50,074 nucleotides of DNA from Bacillus sp. HF117_J1_D (lineage in GTDB: Bacteria > Bacillota > Bacilli > Bacillales > Bacillaceae_C). Below the pieces are notes generated by a model. It had not been told where the DNA came from and did no database searches. It worked only from the letters and a program-made list of their open reading frames with translations. Below, one piece after another: positions 23,807 through 32,669 of this stretch (position 1 is its first letter; each line of letters starts with the position of its first letter). The position numbers and the translations under genes are program-made. Where the stretch lies: NCBI GenBank assembly GCA_009928435.1, contig JAABNQ010000020.1:1-50074 (forward strand), given 5' to 3'.

Positions 23807-24637
23807 ATGAAGAATAAATTTTCAATTGGGCAGATGTCAAAGCTCCACAATATTCCGGTCAAAACGTTAAGATATTACGATGAAATTGACTTGTTCAAGC
23901 CGATTGAAGTGAATCCGGAAAATGGCTATCGGTATTATTCCATCGAGCAATTTAAATTGCTTGATATCATCAATTATTTAAAAGTGCTTGGCGTGCCACT
24001 GGCTGATATAAAAAAGCAGACATCCAACCGGGATATCGATGAGCTGATTGATACACTGAAGGAGCATAAGAGGATCACAGAGCAAAAAATACAAGAGCTG
24101 GAAATGGCGAAAAAGAAGTTGGAAGCAAGGATCCATGAATTTGAGGAAGCAAAAAAAATTACTGACATCGCCGTTCCTTTTATCAAAACCTTGCCAGAGA
24201 GAAAAATCATCCAGCTCAAAGAAACAATCTCGTCGTTTTTTGAGCTTGAACTTTCATTGCGTAAATTAAAACAGCAGTACCATCATCTGGCATCCATCTT
24301 CATTGGAAAAGTAGGTCTCACCATTTCAGAGAGCAATTTTCAGCACGAAAGTTTTATGGAATACAGCTCCATCTTTCTTATATTGGAAGAAGAAGAAAAC
24401 AGTAAACTAATTGAAGAAATAGATTTTGGAACTCTATCGAAAGGGACGTACGCCTGTATTTTCTTTCGCGGAGGGCACAAAGATGCACCGTCCTATTTTC
24501 AAATCTTGAATCATTTCATTAAAGAAAGAAACTATAAAATCAAAGGGGACTTTATGATACGGACAATCATCGATCAGTTCATTTCAAATAACAGGGATGA
24601 ATTTCTCGCTGAAATCCAAGTATTAATTGAACAATAA
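23807..24637 (+). CDS. MerR-family transcriptional regulator with GyrI-like effector domain
   Basis: A 276-residue BmrR/TipA-like activator. The N-terminal winged helix reads FSIGQMSKLHNIPVKTLRYYDEIDLFKP with YRYYSIEQFKLLDIINYLK. A dimerising coiled coil follows (residues about 80-120, rich in K and E), then a GyrI-like ligand-binding domain with GTYACIFFRGGHKDAPSYFQIL. GAGGTGG precedes the ATG. It is probably a drug- or stress-responsive regulator acting on the promoter of its upstream neighbour or of an efflux pump elsewhere. Confidence 0.88.
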   Translation: MKNKFSIGQMSKLHNIPVKTLRYYDEIDLFKPIEVNPENGYRYYSIEQFKLLDIINYLKVLGVPLADIKKQTSNRDIDELIDTLKEHKRITEQKIQELEMAKKKLEARIHEFEEAKKITDIAVPFIKTLPERKIIQLKETISSFFELELSLRKLKQQYHHLASIFIGKVGLTISESNFQHESFMEYSSIFLILEEEENSKLIEEIDFGTLSKGTYACIFFRGGHKDAPSYFQILNHFIKERNYKIKGDFMIRTIIDQFISNNRDEFLAEIQVLIEQ

Positions 24638-24655
24638 AAAGGAGAGGTGTCTGAA

Positions 24656-26077
24656 TCAGGGCCTCTCCTTGGAGTTTCCATTTGTCAAATTGTATTTTTT
24701 CAAACGTCTCATCAACAAAGACTGCGTTATTCCCAGCTCCTCTGCCGTTTTTCTAGTCGTCCTATACTGGGCATACGCTTTTGAGATCATATCTTTTTCA
24801 ACGGATTCCAATACCTCTGTCAATGAATCTCCCCTATTGAAGCTTGCAAGATCAAAAGCATTCACATCCTGCTCCCTCATATGTGCTGGCAGGTCCTTCA
24901 CTTGGATTTCGTGTTCAGGTGCGATAACCACTAGCCGTTCCATTAAGTTTTCCAACTCCCTTATATTCCCCGGCCAGTCATAATTTTGCAGAATATCCAT
25001 TACATTTCCAGAAAGATAGCAATGCCTTTTATGCTTCTTATTGTATTTTTCCATGTTGTATTGAACCAGTCCGATGATGTCATCTTCCCTTTCCCTTAAC
25101 GAAGGAACGAAGATCGGCAACACATTCAGCCTGTAAAATAAATCCGAGCGGAAGTTTCCTTTCTTCACTTCTTCCATCAAATCCAAATTCGTTGCAGCAA
25201 TGACTCTTACATTCGCGGTTTGATACACTGTCGAACCGACCGGAAGAAACTTCTTCTGTTGTAAAAATTGCAATAATTTCGCCTGCAAATGAATGGGCAG
25301 TTCCCCAATTTCATCCAGGAACAAAGTGCCGCCATCAGCCATTTTGATCAATCCTGCTTTACCCGCCTTATTCGCCCCAGTAAACGCCCCTTTCGCATAA
25401 CCGAATAACTCAGATTCAATCAAGGACTCCGGGAGCGCCCCGCAATTGATTTCAACAAACGGTCCGTGTCCCCGTTCGCTTAATCCATGAATCCGCTGGG
25501 CTATGACGTTTTTTCCGACCCCTGTTTCACCGCTTATCAGAACGGTCGATTCTGCAGGAGCTATCTTATCAATGGTTTGCAACAGCGAAAGATAAGCAGA
25601 ACTTTGACCGCTAAAATAATAGGAATCTACTTGTTTCTCATAGTTCATGAGCATAATTTGCTCACTGTAACGTTTCAACATGGACTGTGTCTCTTCCAGC
25701 TCATTTGTTGTCTTTACTATTTCAGTAATATCCTTCGTTTGAGCAATAATATAGTCTATTCCTCCTGCTTCATTCTTAATAGGATATCCAAAAACAATAA
25801 ACCTGCTGTCTTTCCCCGTTGTCGTTTGCACCGTACTTACAGCTGCTTGCTTTTCAATCACAAGTTTCGTTACAGATGGGTTAAAAACTCCCAGTTCCTC
25901 CAGCAAATATACGTCTTTTCCAATAAAAAAAGAAATAGGCTTGCCTGAAAAACTTGCACAAGCTTGGTTAAGCCATAAGACTTTCCCTTTCCCATCAGCA
26001 ACCAACACTCCATCGGATAGAGCATTCAGTATCGTTATAAAAAAGGGATGTTCTAAAATTTCCTCAACTTTTTTCAA
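24656..26077 (-). CDS. Sigma-54-dependent transcriptional activator with PAS sensor (RocR-like)
   Basis: A 473-residue enhancer-binding protein. Layout: PAS domain at about 15-125 (LNALSDGVLVADGKGKVLWLN), AAA+ domain with Walker A GETGVGKN at about 183, the sigma-54 contact motif GAFTGA at about 230 and GGTLFLDEIGELP as Walker B, then a Fis-type helix-turn-helix (TTRKTAEELGITQSLLMRRLKKY) at the C-terminus. The start is most likely TTG at 26077 (GGGAG six bases upstream); the ATG 14 codons earlier has no ribosome binding site and sits next to an operator copy. It is divergent from the M20 amidohydrolase operon, which has a perfect -24/-12 promoter, so that operon is its likely target. Confidence 0.93.
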   Translation of the reverse strand: MKKVEEILEHPFFITILNALSDGVLVADGKGKVLWLNQACASFSGKPISFFIGKDVYLLEELGVFNPSVTKLVIEKQAAVSTVQTTTGKDSRFIVFGYPIKNEAGGIDYIIAQTKDITEIVKTTNELEETQSMLKRYSEQIMLMNYEKQVDSYYFSGQSSAYLSLLQTIDKIAPAESTVLISGETGVGKNVIAQRIHGLSERGHGPFVEINCGALPESLIESELFGYAKGAFTGANKAGKAGLIKMADGGTLFLDEIGELPIHLQAKLLQFLQQKKFLPVGSTVYQTANVRVIAATNLDLMEEVKKGNFRSDLFYRLNVLPIFVPSLREREDDIIGLVQYNMEKYNKKHKRHCYLSGNVMDILQNYDWPGNIRELENLMERLVVIAPEHEIQVKDLPAHMREQDVNAFDLASFNRGDSLTEVLESVEKDMISKAYAQYRTTRKTAEELGITQSLLMRRLKKYNLTNGNSKERP

Positions 26078-26124
26078 CTTTTTCTCCCTTTCTAAATGAA
26101 CAATGTTAGATAATATCATTATTC

Positions 26125-26196
26125 TTGAATTAATATCGACTCAAAAGAAGCCCTTTCATTGATTTACCAACAATTATTGAGTTGATTTCAACTCAA
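26125..26196 (+). promoter_or_regulatory. Two activator-binding sites (UAS) for the sigma-54 regulator
   Basis: TTGAGTTGATTTCAACTCAA (26177-26196) is an inverted repeat with 8-bp arms. TTGAATTAATATCGACTCAA (26125-26144) matches it at 16 of 20 positions. They are 52 bp apart, on the same DNA face, and 100-170 bp upstream of the -24/-12 promoter, the normal place for an enhancer-binding protein. Confidence 0.8.
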
Positions 26197-26233
26197 ATTA
26201 TATAATTTTTGAATCGTTTTTGCAATACATTGA

Positions 26234-26247
26234 TGTAAACGGATCCA
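26234..26247 (+). promoter_or_regulatory. Possible cre site upstream of the M20 operon
   Basis: TGTAAACGGATCCA matches the CcpA consensus TGWAANCGNTNWCA at 12 of 14 positions. It lies between the activator sites and the -24/-12 promoter. Confidence 0.35.
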
Positions 26248-26295
26248 AAAAGATGACAAAATTCAACAAATCGAACGTCTTGCCCTCAAAATTTT

Positions 26296-26311
26296 TGGCA
26301 CACATATTGCA
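26296..26311 (+). promoter_or_regulatory. Sigma-54 promoter of the M20-amidohydrolase-SSS operon
   Basis: TGGCAC, five bases, TTGCA: an exact consensus -24/-12 element. The start would be near 26322, about 35 bases before the first ATG. Confidence 0.93.
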
Positions 26312-26357
26312 ATATATTTACATGTCATTTGAACGCAGAACAAGGAGGACTTGACTA

Positions 26358-27608
26358 ATGACTCAGCAAAAATTACGGATCAATATTGACCGTCTTATGA
26401 ATACCATCGAAGAAAGCGCAAAAATAGGAGGACTTTCCGGTGGCGGAATAAGCCGTCTTGCCCTCACAGATGAAGACAAGAAAATGAGGGACATTTTTAT
26501 TCAATGGTTGAAGGATAGCGGACTCGAAGTGAGAGTGGACGATTTCGGAAACATTTACGGGCGGAGAGAAGGGAAAAACCCGGATGCTTCCCCGGTATTG
26601 ATTGGATCTCACTTGGACACACAGCCGGAAGGTGGACGATTTGACGGTATATTAGGAGTACTGGCAGGCTTCGAAGTCATACGTACATTAAATGAATTTA
26701 ACATTCAAACTGACAGGCCCATAGAGATCATCAATTTTACTAACGAAGAAGGATCTAGATTTGAACCTCCTATTTTAGGAGCAGGGGGTGTTTCGGGACA
26801 TTTTGATCAAGATTTTATTTATAGCCGTAAAGACAGGGATGGAAAAACCTTTTTAGAGGAGCTTAAAAGAATCGGATACCACGGAGAGAAAGGTCATCGG
26901 GTTCAAAACAGCCACTGTTACATTGAACTCCACATTGAGCAGGGACCCGTATTAGAGCATAAAGGAATAGACATTGGAGCGGTGACAGGTATCCAGGGAA
27001 TGGATTGGCTGGAAATTAAAATTACCGGACAATCCGATCACGCGGGCCCAACTCCTATGAACATGAGAAAAGATGCACTTTACGTTGCGGCAAAATTGAT
27101 CCAAATTATCAGAGACACCATTACTAGCCAAAACAGTGAGGCAACAGCAACTGTAGGACGAATGGAGATTAAACCAAATTCAATCAATTGCGTACCTGGT
27201 GAAGTTGTCTTTTCGCTAGATGTGAGACATTCGGAAAACGCAGTAAAAGAGCGGCTGACTCAATTGATTATCGAAAAGTTAAGTATCTCTGCAGCAGCTG
27301 AGCAAGTCATGATAGAAACAAAGAAAATTTGGGAAACCTCTGCTAGTCATTTTTCCGCTAAATTAATAGACATCATTTCTGATACAGCCGAGGAACTTGG
27401 ATATAGTCACCAAAAGATGATTAGTGGTGCAGGCCATGATTCCAAATATATGAACGAGATTACTCCTACTGCCATGATATTTGTTCCGAGTGCCGACGGC
27501 AAAAGCCATTGCCAGGAGGAATTCACGAGCATGGATGCAATAGATAAAGGCACCAATGTATTATTGCATACCGTTTGTAAATTGGCCGGCGCATACAACT
27601 ACGAATAA
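26358..27608 (+). CDS. M20-family Zn amidohydrolase (N-carbamoyl-L-amino acid hydrolase/allantoate amidohydrolase type)
   Basis: A 416-residue dinuclear zinc hydrolase splitting a carbamoyl- or ureido-type amide to an amino acid, CO2 and ammonia. Metal-ligand motifs: IGSHLDTQPEGGRFDGILGVL (His and Asp), NEEGSRF (Glu-Glu), ELHIEQGPVLE and the C-terminal SGAGHDSKYM and KSHCQEE. The dimerisation domain has TGQSDHAGPTPM. AAGGAGG precedes the ATG. It is first in an operon with an amidohydrolase-3 protein and an SSS symporter, under a sigma-54 promoter. Hydantoinase-like and ureide substrates fit the family; the specific compound is not known. Confidence 0.92.
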   Translation: MTQQKLRINIDRLMNTIEESAKIGGLSGGGISRLALTDEDKKMRDIFIQWLKDSGLEVRVDDFGNIYGRREGKNPDASPVLIGSHLDTQPEGGRFDGILGVLAGFEVIRTLNEFNIQTDRPIEIINFTNEEGSRFEPPILGAGGVSGHFDQDFIYSRKDRDGKTFLEELKRIGYHGEKGHRVQNSHCYIELHIEQGPVLEHKGIDIGAVTGIQGMDWLEIKITGQSDHAGPTPMNMRKDALYVAAKLIQIIRDTITSQNSEATATVGRMEIKPNSINCVPGEVVFSLDVRHSENAVKERLTQLIIEKLSISAAAEQVMIETKKIWETSASHFSAKLIDIISDTAEELGYSHQKMISGAGHDSKYMNEITPTAMIFVPSADGKSHCQEEFTSMDAIDKGTNVLLHTVCKLAGAYNYE

Positions 27609-27639
27609 TAGAACAGCAACCAGAAAAGGAGTTTTTAAT

Positions 27640-29262
27640 ATGTTTGCAGATCTGATCATTACGAATGCCAATATTTATACAATGAATGAACAATATCCCG
27701 TTGCTGAAAGCCTGGCTGTAAAGGACGGCAAAATCATTGCTTTTGACCAACAGGCTGAACAATTAATCGGCCCTTCCACAAAACGGCTAAACTTGCATAA
27801 TAAAACGATTTTACCGGGATTCATAGAAAGTCATGCTCATCCGCTTCATTACGCGACAAACCTGCTCCAGCTTGATTTGAGAGCAGAAGTCACTCCAAAT
27901 ATCGAAACCATACTCCATGCCGTAAGGGAGAAGGCAAAAGTGACACCCAAAGGTGAATGGATCTTAGGTATGGGATGGGATGACAGCAAGATGAAGGAGA
28001 AACGATTCCCTACGATAGAAGAGTTATCCGAAGCGGCACCCGACCATCCGGTATTTTTAAAAAGAACGTGTGTACACAATGCGGTCGTCAACCGAAAGGC
28101 CTTTGATGTAAGCGGTCTCCCTGAAGTACCTGAGGACCCGCAAGGTGGACACTTCCATATCAACCCAGATACCGGAAAACCTAGCGGATTGATTCAGGAA
28201 AACGCCATGCAGCAGTTTGCGATTCCTCCATTTACTACAAAACAGATGGTAGATGCGATGATGCAGGCACAAGAACAATTTTTCCGCTGGGGGATTACGA
28301 CTATCCACGACATGGCCGTCACTCCTAAAGAAATGACCGTGTACCAACAGCTTCAAAAAGAGGATAACTTCCGCATGAAAACGCGCTTGTGGTTATGGGC
28401 CATTGACTTGATGGGATGGACTGGCGTTCAAGAAGAAGTTCTTTCCCTAGGTATAGAGAGCGGGTTTGGAAATGACCGACTGAACATCCAAGGATTAAAA
28501 TATATGCTCGACGGGAGTGTTGGCGGAAAAACGGCTGCACTATATGAACCATTTGAAGGCAACGAAAATACCCGCGGCATTTTATATATGAAACAAGATC
28601 ACTTAAACAAGCTTGTTTCACAGACTGTAGAAAATGATTTACGGATCTCCATACACGGAATCGGGGAAAGGGCAATCGATATGGCACTCGATGCAATAAC
28701 AAACGCTATAACACCAGGAGAAAACAAAAAGATGCGTAATAGAATTGAACATTGTGCTTTGCCTACTGACGAACAATTAAAGAAAATTGCAGACTATGGC
28801 ATAATTGCTGCCTCTTCTATAGGATTTATATACTCAATCGGAGACAGCTATCTAGCAAATTTGGGGCCGGAACGAGCAGAACGGGTCTTCCCGCACGCAT
28901 CCTTTAAAAAATACGGAATTATGGCTCCCGGAAATTCAGATTTGCCTGTATGTGATGGAAATCCGCTATATGGTATTTATTCAGCTGTTACACGAAAAAC
29001 AATCGGTGGACAGCAGCTCGGCACCACTGAATCGATTTCTATTGAAGATGCCATCAAGGCGTACACAATGGATGCAGCCTATTCCGGTTTTGATGAAAAG
29101 ATTATCGGTTCACTTGCCGTCGGAAAATATGCTGATCTTATCGTTTTGGATCAAGACCCTTTCCAAGCGAATCCAGATAGCATCAAAGATATAAAAGTCA
29201 TTCAAACGATTGTTGAAGGAGACACAGTGTTTAAGGATGAGTCTGTGCTTAGTAAGGTCTGA
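27640..29262 (+). CDS. Amidohydrolase family 3 protein (YtcJ/NfdA-like)
   Basis: A 540-residue metal-dependent hydrolase. The frame is open upstream, but AAGGAG stands before the ATG at 27640, which begins MFADLIITNANIYTMNEQ. Features: FIESHAHPLH (first metal motif HxH), GEWILGMGWDDSK, the YMLDGSVGGKTAALYEPF strand, a distal IHGIGERAID and NRIEHCALP, then GNSDLPVCDGNPLYG. It resembles N-substituted formamide deformylase and exoenzyme-regulating family members that cut exocyclic amides. The second gene of the sigma-54 operon, 31 nt after the M20 gene. A paralogue of the same length is encoded at 32.67 kb, apparently for another regulon. Confidence 0.87.
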   Translation: MFADLIITNANIYTMNEQYPVAESLAVKDGKIIAFDQQAEQLIGPSTKRLNLHNKTILPGFIESHAHPLHYATNLLQLDLRAEVTPNIETILHAVREKAKVTPKGEWILGMGWDDSKMKEKRFPTIEELSEAAPDHPVFLKRTCVHNAVVNRKAFDVSGLPEVPEDPQGGHFHINPDTGKPSGLIQENAMQQFAIPPFTTKQMVDAMMQAQEQFFRWGITTIHDMAVTPKEMTVYQQLQKEDNFRMKTRLWLWAIDLMGWTGVQEEVLSLGIESGFGNDRLNIQGLKYMLDGSVGGKTAALYEPFEGNENTRGILYMKQDHLNKLVSQTVENDLRISIHGIGERAIDMALDAITNAITPGENKKMRNRIEHCALPTDEQLKKIADYGIIAASSIGFIYSIGDSYLANLGPERAERVFPHASFKKYGIMAPGNSDLPVCDGNPLYGIYSAVTRKTIGGQQLGTTESISIEDAIKAYTMDAAYSGFDEKIIGSLAVGKYADLIVLDQDPFQANPDSIKDIKVIQTIVEGDTVFKDESVLSKV

Positions 29263-29294
29263 AAACTAATATACACAACCAAGGGGGAAACATC

Positions 29295-30737
29295 ATGTTT
29301 AGCTCACAAGAACAAACGATTCTAGGCAGTATTGTTATCTTTTACTTCCTATTTCTCTTCGGAATATCTTTTTATATCAACAAAAAGAGTATTAAAACGT
29401 ATGACGACTATAACGTAGCAGGCAGATCCGTATCCATGTTTCCATTAATTCTGACTTTCCTTGGAACTGCGATCGGCGGTTCTACCCTGCTCGGGTTCAT
29501 GACAAATGGCTATACTTTCGGTATGGGACAGCATTGGCTGAATTTCAGTATCTTTATCACAGGTGTCCTTATGATGTTCTTCTTTCTTAAGAAGATTCGC
29601 GCATATGGGGAAAAATACGATATGGTTACAATCGCTGACTATACGACATTACGGTTTGGCGAAGGTGCCCGCTTCCCGACAGTTATCAGTATTTTAATTG
29701 CCTATAGTGCCATTACCGGCATGCAATTCATTGCGATTGCCACTATTTTAAACTTGACAGTTGGGATGAGTATAACAGCTGGTATTATTATAAGCTGGAT
29801 CATGTTATCACTCAAGACATACTATGGCGGTATGAAGTCCGTTATCTGGCAAGATGCTTTTCACGGAACTATTCAGACAATTGGTATTTTCATTTTATTT
29901 GTTGTGGTCATTATTGTATCAGGCGGTTGGAGCCAAATCTCCGAAAATGCAGCAGCATTAGGTGAAGGAGCCAACTTAAGCGTTTTTAACATCTCTACGA
30001 CAGAAGTATTGGTCTACCTGCTGACAATTGGAGGTTATCAATTTGTCCGACAAGATCTATGGCAAAGATTCTGGGCAGCAAAAGATGTGAAAACAGCTTC
30101 AATCGGTTATTGGATTTCCATTATTCTTGCACTTGTAACTGGAATTTTTGTCATTATGATTGGCGTTGCGGGAAAATATGGCTTAGACATGGGAGAAATC
30201 AATCCAACGCTGGCATATTACGCCATTTCAGAACATGTATTCAATTTCCCAATGGTCATCGTCATGATTATCGCGTTATTGGCTACAGTCATCTCTACAG
30301 CTGACTCATTCTTCATGGCAGGAGCTTCATCGATTGTAAACGATGTCATCAGACCGCGCATGAAAGTGCAAGATGACCAGAAACTGTTAAAATACAGCAG
30401 ATTGTCCGTCATTCTTGTTTCGTTTTTAGCTTTGATACTGGCTCTTTATATCCCGAATCTTGTTGATTTGTGGGTAACAGGAACAGCGATGCTCGTTTCA
30501 GCTTTGGTTGCACCGGTCACTTTCGGTCTATTTTGGAAAGGAACGACAAAAATTGGCGGTACAGTAGGAATGTGGGTTGGCTTATTCGTAGCTGTAGGCT
30601 GGCAATTGGCAGGACATCCATTCGGACTGCACCCCGTATTCTTGGGATTGCCTATCTCCATCATTTTAACAGTTGTTGTTTCACTGATGACACAGTCCAA
30701 GAATTCAAATGATCAACCAGAACAAACGGCAGTTTAG
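29295..30737 (+). CDS. SSS-family sodium:solute symporter
   Basis: A 480-residue membrane protein with about 13 hydrophobic helices. Typical SSS features are YNVAGRSVSMFPLILTFLGTAIGGSTLLGF near helix 2, the GGMKSVIWQDAFHGTIQTIG sodium-binding region, YQFVRQDLWQRFWAAKDVKTA and STADSFFMAGASSIVNDV. It is the third gene of the sigma-54 operon and is the probable uptake route for the substrate of the two hydrolases. Solute unknown. Confidence 0.92.
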   Translation: MFSSQEQTILGSIVIFYFLFLFGISFYINKKSIKTYDDYNVAGRSVSMFPLILTFLGTAIGGSTLLGFMTNGYTFGMGQHWLNFSIFITGVLMMFFFLKKIRAYGEKYDMVTIADYTTLRFGEGARFPTVISILIAYSAITGMQFIAIATILNLTVGMSITAGIIISWIMLSLKTYYGGMKSVIWQDAFHGTIQTIGIFILFVVVIIVSGGWSQISENAAALGEGANLSVFNISTTEVLVYLLTIGGYQFVRQDLWQRFWAAKDVKTASIGYWISIILALVTGIFVIMIGVAGKYGLDMGEINPTLAYYAISEHVFNFPMVIVMIIALLATVISTADSFFMAGASSIVNDVIRPRMKVQDDQKLLKYSRLSVILVSFLALILALYIPNLVDLWVTGTAMLVSALVAPVTFGLFWKGTTKIGGTVGMWVGLFVAVGWQLAGHPFGLHPVFLGLPISIILTVVVSLMTQSKNSNDQPEQTAV

Positions 30738-31171
30738 ATCAACGAGGCTATAAATAGAGCGGAATGCGCACAGCTTACAAGGCGAATTGCGAGGAGGCAG
30801 CTCGTAAGTGAACAGCAAAGCAAATGACTTCGAGAAGCATCTCAGTTTATGCTTCATACAGCTTTGCGAGTAGCTGAACAGTTGCATCCTCCAATAAGCT
30901 TTGGCGCATGAGCACATTCTTCGTGAATGAGCTTCCACTCAGACTTGAACCTTACGCCGATGGCAACTGGCTGACACAGACAGACACAGCACATATTATT
31001 TCAAAATGAGAACTTAATCATCGTATTCTTTCCTTTCTTGACATGATACACTTTGAAGAAGGAAGGGGCTAATGTCATCTGTACTTTTTCTTATTCTTAC
31101 CTTCTTGTCCCAATGTTCTGTACTAATAGCTTGTCAGCAAGCAAACGGCTGGCACGCAAGGGAGGGATATA
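30738..31171. other. Intergenic stretch with nested hairpins
   Basis: At 30813-30874 nested complementary arms occur: CAGC/GCTG, GCAAAGC/GCTTTGC and GAAGCAT/ATGCTTC. This may end the SSS operon transcript, though no T-tract follows. A TTGACA near 31052 and an AAGGAAGGGG site before an ATG at 31072 suggest a short leader frame (68 codons) overlapping the MFS gene; its reality is doubtful. No other gene is seen. Confidence 0.5.
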
Positions 31172-32365
31172 TTGAAAAAGGATTGCACTGCTTGGAATCA
31201 CTACATATTTCTGTTCGTTTCTTTTATTTTCTGGGTCTCACAATTTATTTATGTTCCTGTTTTAGCCCCATATATTGAATCTTCAGGAGGGAAATATACC
31301 TTTGTTGGTCTGGTATTGGGCAGTTATGGCATTATGCAATTAGTATTCAGAATGCCTATCGGAATCTTTTCTGATCTCATTAAGAAGAGAAAGCCGATAG
31401 TAATTGCTGGAATGTTGCTCTGCGCATTGAGCTGCTTTGTTTTTGCTATTACCCATCATTTGGCTTGGATTTTAGTCGCGAGATCATTAGCCGGTCTGGC
31501 TGCCGCGACATGGGTTATCTTCACAGTCCTTTATGCTGGTTATTTTTCCAACAAACATATCCATCGTGCAATGGGAATGATTTCGTTTATCATTGTTTTA
31601 GCGCAATTTGCAGGCATGTTTCTTAGTGGCTATTTAGTGGATCACTGGGGATGGAAAACCCCCTTTTGGGTTGGGACAGTCATATGTACAGTTGGAGTTG
31701 TGCTCTCCTTTTTCATTCATGCTTCTCAAGAAAGTCTTCCTAGTCAGCCTTTAAAAGTGAAAGATTTATTATCTGTTATCACGGATCCCACTTTATTGAA
31801 AGTATCAATGCTTTCGGTTGCCGCTCATGGGATTCTCTTCACCACCATGTTCGGTTTCACACCTGCATATGCTTTAAAAATTGGATTTCAGGCACATGAA
31901 ATTAGTATAGTTGTCATTGCCTTTATGGTTCCACATGCGATCTCAGCCATATTGAGCGGGAAATTATTTGTTCCTGTTTTGGGACAATGGAGAACTTTGC
32001 AATTTACTTTTACCCTCGTCGCTTGTTTAACTTTGCTCACGCCATTTGTAACAAACAAACTGTCATTTTATCTTTTGCAAGGTCTCAATGGATTTTCATT
32101 AGGTATTTTGTTCCCCGTCTTATTGGGATTCGCCATTGAAAAAATCCCTGCGCAAAAAAGAGCTACTGCCATGGGCGTATACCAGGCACTATACGCACTA
32201 GGAATGTTTATCGGTCCTTTTTTAGCAGGAATATTAAATTCATACGTGGGAATCAGCGGGACCTTCTATTTATCAGGCATATTTGGGGCTCTCGCAATGA
32301 TTTTAAGCTTTCTGTGGGGGGCCAAAGACCAAAATAGATTTTTTTCAAAGGCGCAGCCCAAGTGA
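31172..32365 (+). CDS. MFS transporter
   Basis: A 397-residue, twelve-helix major facilitator. The signature motif between helices 2 and 3 reads RMPIGIFSDLIKKRKPIV, close to the canonical GxxaDrxGrR/K. Helix 5 has IIVLAQFAGMFLSGYLVDHWGWKTPFW (motif C-like). The start is TTG at 31172 with GGGAGG upstream; no better ATG exists. It is monocistronic between the two hydrolase operons. It could be an exporter or importer of a metabolite; no substrate can be given. Confidence 0.88.
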   Translation: MKKDCTAWNHYIFLFVSFIFWVSQFIYVPVLAPYIESSGGKYTFVGLVLGSYGIMQLVFRMPIGIFSDLIKKRKPIVIAGMLLCALSCFVFAITHHLAWILVARSLAGLAAATWVIFTVLYAGYFSNKHIHRAMGMISFIIVLAQFAGMFLSGYLVDHWGWKTPFWVGTVICTVGVVLSFFIHASQESLPSQPLKVKDLLSVITDPTLLKVSMLSVAAHGILFTTMFGFTPAYALKIGFQAHEISIVVIAFMVPHAISAILSGKLFVPVLGQWRTLQFTFTLVACLTLLTPFVTNKLSFYLLQGLNGFSLGILFPVLLGFAIEKIPAQKRATAMGVYQALYALGMFIGPFLAGILNSYVGISGTFYLSGIFGALAMILSFLWGAKDQNRFFSKAQPK

Positions 32366-32550
32366 CATCTTAGATCTGTGCTTTTCACCGTTCACACCTT
32401 AACAAACCGATAACTGAATATGGCTAAAACAACTGTATTGGCAAGTGTTTTGGGTAAATCTCATTCAATTTAGGCACCCCCTCCCTTATTCATATTCGCA
32501 TAAGATTATGCAGTAATAAGCAGGATTGGTTTTTGTAAAAAAGATACCTT

Positions 32551-32568
32551 CTCTCATAAAATTGAGAG
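32551..32568 (+). promoter_or_regulatory. Inverted repeat upstream of the second amidohydrolase promoter
   Basis: CTCTCA-TAAAAT-TGAGAG, 6-bp arms, 42 bp upstream of the -24 element. It could be an activator site, but its sequence differs from both activator sites seen elsewhere in the window. Confidence 0.4.
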
Positions 32569-32609
32569 TTTCATAGTGTTTCCTAAATATTTCTCCAAAC
32601 AATAAAACA

Positions 32610-32625
32610 TGGCATATTTTTTGCA
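32610..32625 (+). promoter_or_regulatory. Sigma-54 promoter of the amidohydrolase-APC operon
   Basis: TGGCAT, five bases, TTGCA. The only departure from consensus is T for C in the last -24 base. The start would be near 32637. Confidence 0.8.
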
Positions 32626-32638
32626 TTAATAATTTAAA

Positions 32639-32654
32639 TTGTAAACCTTTACAA
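32639..32654 (+). promoter_or_regulatory. cre-like palindrome after the sigma-54 start site
   Basis: TTGTAAACCTTTACAA is a near-perfect palindrome that matches the CcpA consensus at 13 of 14 core positions. It sits between the predicted start and the GAGGTG ribosome binding site, a roadblock position. Confidence 0.5.
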
Positions 32655-32669
32655 TGAAGAGGTGTAGAA

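Noticed and set aside
26078-26119. ATG start at 26119 for the PAS-type sigma-54 activator
   Set aside because: No ribosome binding site precedes it and it abuts an activator site. TTG at 26077 has GGGAG at the right distance.
31072-31278. 68-codon frame overlapping the MFS gene
   Set aside because: It has a fair ribosome binding site, but its end lies inside the MFS gene in another frame and its sequence shows no family features. Kept only as a note in the intergenic entry.
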